Assembly (NCBI GenBank): GCA_964401045.1
Contig: CAYNXB010000069.1
Span: 1-14,610, forward strand
DNA length: 14,610 nt
Source of the DNA: CAYNXB01 sp964401045
Lineage (GTDB): Bacteria > Pseudomonadota > Alphaproteobacteria > Sphingomonadales > Sphingomonadaceae
Direction of reading: 5' to 3'
Shown: piece by piece, positions 7,457 to 12,863 of the stretch
How positions within the stretch are numbered: position 1 is the first letter of the stretch
Layout of the letters: each line of letters begins with the position of its first letter
The notes under the pieces: model-generated
Database searches by the model: none
What the model was told of the DNA's origin: nothing
Seen by the model: the letters and a program-made list of their open reading frames with translations, nothing else
Made by a program: the position numbers and the translations under genes

Positions 7457-7484
7457 CCGTTCGCCCTGAGCTTGTCGAAAGGCC
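7457..7484. repeat. REP-like dispersed palindromic element
   Basis: The sequence CGTTCGCCCTGAGCTTGTCGAA followed by AGGCC closely resembles an intergenic palindromic repeat that, from memory, is common in sphingomonads and other proteobacteria (forms of TTCG-CCTGAGCTTGTC-GAA). The ends TTCG and CGAA and the CCT/AGG pair form an imperfect hairpin. It lies in the sufE-psp intergenic space, the usual location for such elements. Only one copy is in this window, so the repeat status rests on recollection. Confidence 0.5.
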
Positions 7485-7518
7485 GCTCTTACTTCGTCGG
7501 TAGCAGAAGGGAAGAACG

Positions 7519-7539
7519 GTGGCGCGACAAGTGCGCCAC
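7519..7539 (-). terminator. Possible terminator hairpin of the psp operon
   Basis: A perfect 7-bp inverted repeat GTGGCGC / GCGCCAC with a 7-nt loop lies 20 bp beyond the last gene of the psp-array operon. On the minus strand it is followed by CGTTCTTCCCTT, only moderately U-rich, so this is a weak intrinsic terminator candidate or an mRNA-stabilising 3' hairpin. Confidence 0.4.
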
Positions 7540-7558
7540 GAACGGAATAAAGCCTCGT

Positions 7559-7798
7559 TCAGAGATCCACACCGCTCGCGATCGCTTCGAGCTTGCGGAT
7601 GCGCTCTTTCAAGTCCGCAATCTCGATCCGTGCGGCGCCTTCGCGCGAGCCGGTGTCTATCTCGGGGCGGCCGCCGCGCATCGTATCGAGCTCGCGCAGC
7701 TTGAGTGACAGCCAGCCTTGCCAGCCGGCAAGCGCGGTCAGCGCGAGCACCATCACGCCGGCGAGAGCGGAAAATGCAATCAACAGCTCCTGGCTCAT
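7559..7798 (-). CDS. Psp-operon small membrane protein 6 (PspB-like, short)
   Basis: The last and shortest member (79 aa) of the array behind pspC. One N-terminal membrane helix (about residues 5-26), an amphipathic WLSLKLRELDTMRGG stretch, then a coiled coil EIADLKERIRKLEAIASG. The ERIRKLEAI segment aligns with LEDRVRVLERI in its neighbours, but the protein stops before the downstream EIxxLR motif, so it is a truncated or minimal version. Its ATG overlaps the previous stop by 4 bp (ATGA). It is presumably an inner-membrane protein with a cytoplasmic coiled coil. Function unknown; a role in the Psp response is inferred from the operon. Confidence 0.7.
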   Translation of the reverse strand: MSQELLIAFSALAGVMVLALTALAGWQGWLSLKLRELDTMRGGRPEIDTGSREGAARIEIADLKERIRKLEAIASGVDL

Positions 7799-8088
7799 TG
7801 CTTCGACCTTTCCTCGATCTTGTCGGCGGTGTCGCGGAGCGCGTCGATCTCGGCGGACAGGCGCGTGGCTCCACGATCGTCGATCGCGATGCGCTCGAGT
7901 ACCTTGATGCGCTCGCGCAGTTCCTCGACCTCGTGCTGGAGCGCAGCCTCGCGCTCTCCGCCTTCCATGCGTTGCACTTTGCCGCGCTTGTCTTCGAACA
8001 TGCCGTGCTGGGCGAGGTGCCTGGCCTTCCAGGCGCTGTAGATCAGCCCGGCGATGACGATGACCAGGACGAATTCAAAAGGGTTCAT
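7795..8088 (-). CDS. Psp-operon small membrane protein 5 (PspB-like)
   Basis: A 97-aa protein with one membrane helix (about residues 4-19), a juxtamembrane HGMF motif (compare HGLP and HGYP in the next two upstream genes), a basic linker EDKRGKVQR, and a coiled coil EVEELRERIKVLERIAID. It ends with SAEIDALRDTADKIEERSKQ. The VLERI and EIxALRD motifs are shared with its neighbours. A longer open frame continues upstream, but the ATG at 8088 overlapping the previous stop (ATGA) is clearly the start. The topology resembles PspB, which works with PspC at the inner membrane to relieve PspA inhibition of PspF. Whether this protein does the same is inference. Confidence 0.78.
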   Translation of the reverse strand: MNPFEFVLVIVIAGLIYSAWKARHLAQHGMFEDKRGKVQRMEGGEREAALQHEVEELRERIKVLERIAIDDRGATRLSAEIDALRDTADKIEERSKQ

Positions 8089-8438
8089 TGCACCTTCCCC
8101 CCATCTTTCGAGCTTGCGCCCTCGCGCAGGCGCTCGATCTCGTGGCCGAGGCGGTAGCCGCTGTCGGTGACGATCCGCTCGATGTTGATCAGCCGGTCCT
8201 GCACCGCGCCGAGTTCGGCACGCAGCTGTGCGTTTTCCTGGGTCAACAGCTTGACCCGCTCGGTGGCCTCGTTGGTGATCTGCGGGTGCATCGGCTTGCC
8301 CCACATGCTTTCCAGCGGGTAGCCGTGCTTGATCTTCATGCGGGTGTTGTGGACCCAGCCGAAGATGCTCACGCCGACGACGGTAACCGTACCGAGCACG
8401 CCGATAGTGACGATCATCAGGATATCGTCGGGGCTCAT
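8085..8438 (-). CDS. Psp-operon small membrane protein 4 (PspB-like)
   Basis: A 117-aa protein with one membrane helix (about residues 6-28), then KIKHGYPLESMWGKPMHPQ, a juxtamembrane stretch with the HGYP motif. A long coiled coil follows (residues about 58-95: ERVKLLTQENAQLRAEL) with INIERIVTD, and the protein ends near HEIERLREG. The IERIVTD and EIxxLR motifs align with those of its neighbours. It overlaps both neighbouring genes by 4 bp (ATGA), showing coupled translation. No enzymatic motif and no cysteine is present. A structural or signalling role in the envelope-stress operon is inferred from context only. Confidence 0.78.
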   Translation of the reverse strand: MSPDDILMIVTIGVLGTVTVVGVSIFGWVHNTRMKIKHGYPLESMWGKPMHPQITNEATERVKLLTQENAQLRAELGAVQDRLINIERIVTDSGYRLGHEIERLREGASSKDGGKVQ

Positions 8439-8776
8439 CGGTCGCTTCCTTCCACTTCGCGTTTCGCCGCAGCGGCCGGGCGCTGATCGCGCAGGGCTTC
8501 GATTTCACTGGCGAGGTTGTAGCTCTTGTCGGTGACGATGCGCTCGAGCACCGCCAGGCGATCCTCCGAGGCTTCGAGCCGGTCGATGAGGCGCGCGTTC
8601 TCCGTCTTGAGGCGCAAGACTTCGTCGCTATCGCCGCTGCCCCGCCGATGGCGGCGGCCGCGGCGATGTTCATCCACGGGCAGGCCGTGGTGGGCCATGA
8701 TCCACACCCTGGCGATGCCGCCAAGCGAGCCGATCGCGATGATACCGAGCACGAATTCCGGACCACCCCAATTCAT
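8435..8776 (-). CDS. Psp-operon small membrane protein 3 (PspB-like)
   Basis: A 113-aa protein with one membrane helix (about residues 8-26), a juxtamembrane HHGLPVDE motif, a strongly basic patch RRGRRHRRG that would lie near the inner membrane surface, and a coiled coil (about 50-85) ending VLERIVTDKSYN. It then reads LASEIEALRDQ. These last motifs are nearly identical to those in the two upstream genes. A Shine-Dalgarno AAGGAA lies before the ATG, in the 28-bp gap that is one of only two sizeable gaps within the array. Function unknown beyond the PspB-like plan. Confidence 0.78.
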   Translation of the reverse strand: MNWGGPEFVLGIIAIGSLGGIARVWIMAHHGLPVDEHRRGRRHRRGSGDSDEVLRLKTENARLIDRLEASEDRLAVLERIVTDKSYNLASEIEALRDQRPAAAAKREVEGSDR

Positions 8777-9241
8777 CTGCCTGTTCCTTCGTTGACTGCC
8801 GCGCTCAGTTGGCCGGCTTGGTGCGGTGTTCGAGCAGTTCTTCCACCCGATGCTGATCGCGCAGCGCTTCGATCTGGGTGGCGACGTCGTAGCCCTTGTC
8901 GGTGACGATGCGCTCGAGCACCCGGACCCGGTCTTCCAGCTCCTTGTTGCTGGCCGCGTATTGCGCGGCTTTCTCCGCGCTGTTCTGGGCGGTGGTGGTG
9001 AGGCGCCTTTCCTCGAGCCGGGCGCGGCTTCGCACCCATACGATTGCGATGACCATCGCGAACGGCGCGATTGCCCCGACTATGGCAACCAGATCGTTCA
9101 TCAAATTCCTCCCTTGGGCGTCGGCGCTTCGAGCTGCGCCTCAACCTTGCGTTGGTCGCGCAGCGCCTCGATCTGCGTAGCCACGTCATATCCGCCGTCG
9201 GTGACGATGCGTTCGAGCACGCGGACCCGGTCCTCCAGCTC
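8487..9241. repeat. Tandem gene-duplication repeats in the PspB-like array
   Basis: Three diverged direct copies of an approximately 80-86 bp block are visible at DNA level: 8487-8567, 8857-8942 and 9156-9241. Each holds the identical 15-mer GTCGGTGACGATGCG (8528-8542, 8898-8912, 9197-9211), coding in reverse for the IVTD core. A fourth copy with one mismatch is at 8163-8177. They mark successive tandem duplications of one small gene. Confidence 0.8.
8805..9101 (-). CDS. Psp-operon small membrane protein 2 (PspB-like)
   Basis: A 98-aa protein with one membrane helix (about residues 4-23), a basic exit RSRARLEERR, then a coiled coil leading into KELEDRVRVLERIVTD and DVATQIEALRDQ. This block is almost identical to the same block in the next gene upstream, so the two are recent tandem duplicates. 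I use the ATG at 9101, which shares a base with the upstream stop (TGATG) and has GGAGGA seven bases ahead; a TTG one codon earlier is less likely. PspB itself has the same layout (helix, then a coiled coil with VERLVSAD). Function is inferred from operon membership. Confidence 0.8.
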   Translation of the reverse strand: MNDLVAIVGAIAPFAMVIAIVWVRSRARLEERRLTTTAQNSAEKAAQYAASNKELEDRVRVLERIVTDKGYDVATQIEALRDQHRVEELLEHRTKPAN

Positions 9242-9400
9242 GGCCACGCGGCTGGCATATTGCGCGGCGCGTTCGGCGGTACTGTTGGCGGTCGCCTCGA
9301 ACTGCATCCTGAGCATTTCCTTGCGGTGTTTGGTCCACATCGCGAAGAATGGGATCGCCAGCGCCATGATAGGGATCAGCAGGACGAGTGTGCCTTCCAC
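9101..9400 (-). CDS. Psp-operon small membrane protein 1 (PspB-like)
   Basis: The first array member after pspC, 99 aa. It has one membrane helix (about residues 4-22), then WTKHRKEMLRMQFEA, a coiled coil (about 40-70) with AELEDRVRVLERIVTD, and DVATQIEALRDQ. The layout and the FxxxWTKHRK junction recall the FHYITKWK junction of PspB, and the LERI motif aligns with VERL of PspB. Start is GTG with AAGGAA eight bases upstream; an A-rich 27-bp gap separates it from pspC. It is the closest array relative of the following gene. The relation to PspB is by pattern, not by a proven alignment. Confidence 0.8.
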   Translation of the reverse strand: MEGTLVLLIPIMALAIPFFAMWTKHRKEMLRMQFEATANSTAERAAQYASRVAELEDRVRVLERIVTDGGYDVATQIEALRDQRKVEAQLEAPTPKGGI

Positions 9401-9427
9401 TTCGGTATTCCTTTTTCGTGTCGCCGT

Positions 9428-9802
9428 TCAGCGCAGTTGTTCGATTTCGGACGAAAGGCGCGGGTTGCTCGTCACGTAGAAGCTTTCCACATCGGCCAGG
9501 CGGCGGTCGATGTCGCGGAAGCGGGCGCGGATCTCGCGCGCGGTGCGCTTGGGCGACTGGCGGACGCGCTGCCAATAGCGTTGCTCATCCTGGTCAACGT
9601 AGAGGTGTGGCGGCTTCTTGGCTGCGAGGAAGCCGAGCGCGAAGTAGGCGAAGAAGCCAATGCCGGTCGACATCGTCAACAGGATGAACGCCAACCGCCA
9701 CCAGATCGCGTTGATCCCGGTGTAGTCTTCGAGCCCCGAGCAGACGCCCATCAGCTTGGCGTTCTGCTTGTCGCGGTAGAAGCGGGTACGTTCGCTGGTC
9801 AC
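9428..9802 (-). CDS. pspC: Phage shock protein C
   Basis: A 124-aa PspC-domain inner-membrane protein. Residues about 5-65 form the PspC domain: FYRDKQNAKLMGVCSGLEDYTGI, then WWRLAFILL and GFFAYFALGFLAAKKP, giving a hydrophobic region at about 34-62. The C-terminal cytoplasmic part is helical and ends in SSEIEQLR, a motif shared with the downstream small proteins. With PspB, PspC senses envelope stress and releases PspF from PspA. A longer open frame extends upstream, but the GTG at 9802 overlapping the pspB stop (GTGA) and the family N-terminus fix the start. No PspD is present. Confidence 0.93.
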   Translation of the reverse strand: MTSERTRFYRDKQNAKLMGVCSGLEDYTGINAIWWRLAFILLTMSTGIGFFAYFALGFLAAKKPPHLYVDQDEQRYWQRVRQSPKRTAREIRARFRDIDRRLADVESFYVTSNPRLSSEIEQLR

Positions 9803-10092
9803 TTGCGCTCTCCCTTGGTCGCGAGCAGGCGATCGAGCTCGCGCAGCGGTTCGTTGTCGATGGCGCGGTCCGACTGGATACGGGCGACGCGGAAATCGGG
9901 GTTGTCGGCCGAAACCAGGCGTTCGACAGTGTCCATCCGCTCGTCGAGCCGCTTGGCGAGGTTGTAGAGCTCCTCGAGCAGCACCTCGTCGTCGTTGGTG
10001 ATGGTCGCCGCGGTCTTCCACTTGGTGATGTAGTGGAAAATGATCCACGGCAGCGCGATGAAGATCGCGACGATAGCTACGAAACCCTCCAC
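9799..10092 (-). CDS. pspB: Phage shock protein B
   Basis: A 97-aa PspB. The N-terminal helix followed by LPWIIFHYITKWKTA is diagnostic. The cytoplasmic part is the usual coiled coil LLEELYNLAKRLDERMDTVERLVSADNPDF. In E. coli (about 74 aa) the protein ends near that point; here another 25 or so residues follow, including EPLRELDRLLATKGERK. PspB partners PspC at the inner membrane to relay stress to the PspA-PspF complex. The start is GTG with GGAGGG nine bases upstream, located inside the end of pspA (stop 5 bp before). The stop overlaps the pspC GTG. Confidence 0.94.
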   Translation of the reverse strand: MEGFVAIVAIFIALPWIIFHYITKWKTAATITNDDEVLLEELYNLAKRLDERMDTVERLVSADNPDFRVARIQSDRAIDNEPLRELDRLLATKGERK

Positions 10093-10096
10093 GAAC

Positions 10097-10783
10097 TCAG
10101 CCCTCCTTGGTGTCGCCGCCCTTGCCGAGCGCGCGCTTCAATTCTTCCAGTTCCTCGTCGATCTTGTCCGATCCCTCGAGCGCGGCGATCTCGTCCGACA
10201 GTGTCGGTGGCCCGCCCTCGGCGATGCGCAGCGCATCCGCGCGCCCTTCCGCGTAATCGACCCGCCGTTCGAGCTGGTCGAAGCGGGCGAGGGCATCGTC
10301 GACCCGCTCGGTCGACAGGAGCGTGCGCAGCTTGACCCGGTTCTCGGCGCTTTCGAGCCGTGCGGCGATCTGGCTCTGCCGGCTGCGCGCCTCGCGCAGG
10401 CGGTTCTGAAGCTTCTGGATGTCGACCTCGTAGGCGCGCAGCGCGTCATCAAGCACGGTGATCTCGGCCTTGAGCTGGTCGCCCATGTCGGCTGCCTTCT
10501 TCTTCTCGACCAGCGCGGCGCGGGCGAGGTCCTCACGGTCCTTGGACAGCGCGAGCTGCGCCTTGTCCGCCCAGTCGGCCTGAAGCCGGTCGAGCTTGAC
10601 GGTGTGGCGGTGCATCTCCTTCTGATCGGCGATCGTGCGCGCGGCGCTGGCGCGGACTTCGACCAGCGTCTCCTCCATTTCGAGGATGATCATGCGGATC
10701 ATCTTCGCCGGATCGTCCGCCTGGTCGAGCAGGTCGTTGAAGTTGGCGGCGATGATGTCGCGGGTACGCGAGAAGATACCCAT
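10097..10783 (-). CDS. pspA: Phage shock protein A (PspA/IM30)
   Basis: A 228-aa PspA, the peripheral inner-membrane effector of the Psp response. It binds and inhibits PspF when unstressed and assembles on damaged membranes (ESCRT-III-like fold) to limit proton leakage. MGIFSRTRDIIAANFNDLL is the amphipathic membrane-binding helix, DDPAKMIRMIILEMEETLVEVR the conserved next helix, and SKDREDLARAAL the PspF-binding hairpin region. The remainder is coiled coil to a C-terminal helix ELEELKRALG. The Met at 10783 gives the usual family N-terminus with GGAG about 9 bases ahead. The frame stays open for 73 further codons to a GTG at 11002, described separately. Confidence 0.94.
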   Translation of the reverse strand: MGIFSRTRDIIAANFNDLLDQADDPAKMIRMIILEMEETLVEVRASAARTIADQKEMHRHTVKLDRLQADWADKAQLALSKDREDLARAALVEKKKAADMGDQLKAEITVLDDALRAYEVDIQKLQNRLREARSRQSQIAARLESAENRVKLRTLLSTERVDDALARFDQLERRVDYAEGRADALRIAEGGPPTLSDEIAALEGSDKIDEELEELKRALGKGGDTKEG

Positions 10784-11002
10784 CAGGGGGACTCCGATCG
10801 TAGAGAAGTTGGACGCGAAATCCTGCGTCGGGGTGGGGCTGTTCCGCAAGCGCTCGATTTCGGCGGCGATGCGGGACGTGCCCCCGGAACGGCCGGGGGA
10901 ACGGGCCGGAGCGCCGGCGGCACGGGACCGTGCGCCGCCATCGACCGGGGAGTCTCGCTCCGGCCCGAGGGGATTGAGCCTGGGATCTTCGGGCTTGGTC
11001 AC
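10784..11002 (-). other. In-frame N-terminal extension of pspA or translated leader
   Basis: The pspA frame is open for 73 codons upstream of its standard Met, starting at a GTG that overlaps the stop of the 51-aa gene as GTGA, the same junction style used at pspB-pspC. The encoded stretch is Pro/Gly/Ala/Arg-rich and probably disordered, except for SRIAAEIERLRNSP, which carries the EIxxLR motif found at the ends of the other operon products. Codon third positions are GC-rich, as in real genes here. It could be a true extension, giving a 301-aa PspA whose membrane helix is internal, or merely an untranslated spacer. Confidence 0.45.
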
Positions 11003-11154
11003 GCCAGCTCTACGATTTCCGCAGACGCCAACAACGGCGCAGGCTTGGCCGCGAGTTGCTGATTGAGTGCGAATATGTTGAACGCGACCATCGCAGCAAG
11101 GCTGGCGAGAGCGGCCTTTCCAACGGGGCTGGCGATGAAGCTGCGGTCGAACAT
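10999..11154 (-). CDS. 51-aa membrane peptide at the head of the psp operon
   Basis: The first gene after the sigma54 promoter. It starts MFDRSFIASPVGKAAL, has one hydrophobic helix (about residues 10-30, KAALASLAAMVAFNIFAL), and ends with a short tail whose last residues are EIVELA. The ATG at 11154 has an excellent Shine-Dalgarno (GGAGGG, five bases away) and sits about 21 nt from the predicted transcript start, so it is almost certainly translated. Upstream in-frame codons exist but lie in or before the promoter. The stop overlaps the GTG of the pspA extension. It is not PspB, PspC, PspD or PspE; I do not know a named family. An envelope-stress role is inferred from position. Confidence 0.75.
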   Translation of the reverse strand: MFDRSFIASPVGKAALASLAAMVAFNIFALNQQLAAKPAPLLASAEIVELA

Positions 11155-11185
11155 GATACCCTCCAAATGGTTATGCCCGGGTAAG

Positions 11186-11201
11186 AGCAAAGGGTGTGCC
11201 A
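11186..11201 (-). promoter_or_regulatory. Sigma54 promoter of the psp operon
   Basis: On the minus strand TGGCACACCCTTTGCT matches the sigma54 consensus TGGCACG-N4-TTGCW at every position but one. The predicted start is near 11175, leaving a 21-nt leader to the first gene. Its place between the divergent operon and pspF, whose product activates sigma54 promoters of psp operons, makes the assignment strong. PspF sites would be expected in 11202-11303; TTGGC-N7-GCCA at 11258-11273 is one imperfect palindrome there. Confidence 0.88.
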
Positions 11202-11266
11202 AATGCCAAAAATGGCGGATTTTCGCGGGTTAGACGCGAGCGACCTTGTCACCCCGTTGGCGGTTC

Positions 11267-11296
11267 TTGCCAGTTGTTGGGAAAATACACTATATC
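11267..11296 (+). promoter_or_regulatory. Probable sigma70-type promoter of pspF
   Basis: TTGCCA at 11267-11272 and TATATC at 11291-11296 (18-base spacing) resemble -35 and -10 elements. Predicted initiation near 11303 falls at the pspF ATG (11304), implying a leaderless or nearly leaderless message, which fits the absence of a Shine-Dalgarno sequence. The promoter lies where PspF upstream sites for the divergent operon are expected, so autoregulation as in E. coli is plausible. Confidence 0.45.
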
Positions 11297-11303
11297 TCGG
11301 GCC

Positions 11304-12323
11304 ATGGCGGAGCGGGGGAACCAGTTCATCGGCCAGTCGGGCCAGTTCCTCGACGCGGTCGAGCGCGCCAGCCGCGCCGCGCCTATGCGCCGCCCGGTGC
11401 TGGTGGTCGGCGAGCGCGGCACCGGCAAGGAACTGATCGCCGAGCGCCTTCATCGACTGTCGAACCGCTGGGGCGAACCGCTGGTGACGATGAACTGCGC
11501 CGCGCTGCCGGAGACGCTGATCGAAGCCGAGCTGTTCGGCCACGAGGCCGGCTCCTTCACCGGCGCGACAAAGGCCCGCGTCGGCCGGTTCGAGGAAGCC
11601 GACCGCGGGACGCTGTTCCTTGACGAGCTGGCGACGCTGTCGATGGGGGCGCAGGAGCGGTTGCTACGCGCGGTCGAGTACGGCGAGGTGACGCGGATCG
11701 GCTCGTCGCGTCCTGTCAGCGTCGACGTGCGCATCGTCGCCGCGACCAATGAGAACCTGCCGCGCCTCGCCGCCGAGGGAAGGTTCCGCGCCGACCTGCT
11801 CGACCGGCTGAGCTTCGAGGTCATCACCCTTCCGCCGCTCCGTGCGCGCGAAGGCGACGTGGAAGTGCTAGCCGACTATTTCGGCCGGCGCATGGCGGCC
11901 GAGATCGGCTGGGAGGCGTGGCCCGGCTTCGCCGAGCATGTCGCGCGCCAGCTCGATGAATATGACTGGCCGGGCAATGTGCGCGAACTGCGCAACGTGG
12001 TCGAGCGCGCGGTCTACCGCTGGGACAATTGGGAGCAGCCGATCGCTCACGTCCAATTCGATCCGTTCGATAGTCCGTGGGTTCCGGCGGCTGCCCCGCG
12101 GCCTCCTTCGGAGCACGATGCGCCCGAGGAAGCCGTCCGGCCAGCGGTGCCTTCGTTCGATTCGATCGATGACTTGCGCCGCGCGGTCGACGCGCACGAA
12201 CGCGCGATCGTTCTCCACGCCCTTGGCAAGCACCGCTGGAACCAGCGCCAGACCGCCAAGGCGCTGGGGCTGAGCTATGACCAGCTGCGCCACTGCATCA
12301 AGAAGCACGAGCTGGTGCAGTAA
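11304..12323 (+). CDS. pspF: PspF, sigma54-dependent activator of the psp operon
   Basis: A 339-aa bacterial enhancer-binding protein without an N-terminal sensory domain, the PspF layout. The AAA+ domain has Walker A GERGTGKE (36-43), a GSFTGA loop (83-88, usually GAFTGA) that contacts sigma54, Walker B GTLFLDELA (102-110), and FRADLLDRL with the sensor/arginine-finger region. Trp56, the residue E. coli PspF uses for PspA inhibition, falls at exactly the same position (SNRWG). The C-terminal 40 or so residues are a Fis-type helix-turn-helix (WNQRQTAKALGLSYDQLR). I chose ATG 11304 because E. coli PspF begins equivalently (MAE); the in-frame ATG at 11196 lies within the divergent sigma54 promoter. 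It ends 3 bp from a convergent gene. Confidence 0.95.
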   Translation: MAERGNQFIGQSGQFLDAVERASRAAPMRRPVLVVGERGTGKELIAERLHRLSNRWGEPLVTMNCAALPETLIEAELFGHEAGSFTGATKARVGRFEEADRGTLFLDELATLSMGAQERLLRAVEYGEVTRIGSSRPVSVDVRIVAATNENLPRLAAEGRFRADLLDRLSFEVITLPPLRAREGDVEVLADYFGRRMAAEIGWEAWPGFAEHVARQLDEYDWPGNVRELRNVVERAVYRWDNWEQPIAHVQFDPFDSPWVPAAAPRPPSEHDAPEEAVRPAVPSFDSIDDLRRAVDAHERAIVLHALGKHRWNQRQTAKALGLSYDQLRHCIKKHELVQ

Positions 12324-12326
12324 GCC

Positions 12327-12863
12327 TCAGGGCTTGGCCGCCGGCACATCAGGCAACGGCGGCAGCGCTCCCGAAGCGTCTTGCGCGAAGAAGAAATCGT
12401 CCCAGGTGAACCCGCCGACTCCGCGCGTGAACCACGGCGCGCGCGGCTGACCGGGTTGCATGTCGTAAACTGTGTCCTGATCGGCCTGGAAGCGGATGTT
12501 CATCCGCCAAGGCTTTCCGTCGATGATGAAATCGTACCACCCGCCGGAAGCGCCGTCGAAATGGAACGTATAGGTCCGTATCGAAGTGCCCTCGCGAGTG
12601 TGGAACAGCCAGTTGGCGGTCACCGTGTCGGACGCCGTGCGCACGAACTCGATGGTCGCGCCGAGATTTCCGTCGGCGGCGACCCATCCGAACGTCCGGC
12701 CTGCGAGGTCCGCCAGCAGGCCGCTCGCCGGGTAGGGCTGAGGGGCAGGCGACTGGCCCGTAACCGCAGGTGGCGCTTGCGCGGGCGCGGCTGCGGCGGT
12801 CGCCAGGGTGACAGGTACCAGGGCGCGCACGATCGCGCGCGTCATCGATACTCGAGCCTTCAC
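12327..12863 (-). CDS. Exported protein of unknown function
   Basis: A 178-aa protein with an N-terminal signal peptide (RAIVRALVPVTLATAAAAPAQA, cleavage after AQA), so probably periplasmic. The mature part is a proline-rich linker followed by a beta-rich domain with many aromatics (FGWVAADGNLGATIEF, TYTFHFDGASGGWYDFII, GGFTWDDFFFAQD). This hints at a small barrel or sandwich, but I do not recognise a family. The start is taken as the GTG overlapping the upstream stop (GTGA), with GGAGAG seven bases ahead; ATG 12845 is an alternative within the same signal peptide. It is translationally coupled to the heme-binding-like gene upstream, suggesting a shared task. Confidence 0.7.
   Translation of the reverse strand: MKARVSMTRAIVRALVPVTLATAAAAPAQAPPAVTGQSPAPQPYPASGLLADLAGRTFGWVAADGNLGATIEFVRTASDTVTANWLFHTREGTSIRTYTFHFDGASGGWYDFIIDGKPWRMNIRFQADQDTVYDMQPGQPRAPWFTRGVGGFTWDDFFFAQDASGALPPLPDVPAAKP

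Noticed and set aside
8487..9241. CRISPR-like or satellite repeat
   Set aside because: The spaced similarity is coding: it corresponds to the shared ERIVTD and EIxALRD protein blocks of paralogous genes.
8826..9967. Long plus-strand open frames (217 and 298 codons) opposite the psp array
   Set aside because: Antisense shadows in GC-rich DNA. The minus-strand genes have start/stop overlaps, Shine-Dalgarno sites and membrane topology that explain the region.
11196..11303. 36-codon upstream extension of pspF (ATG at 11196)
   Set aside because: It would begin inside the divergent sigma54 promoter, and the conserved PspF N-terminus starts at the ATG at 11304.
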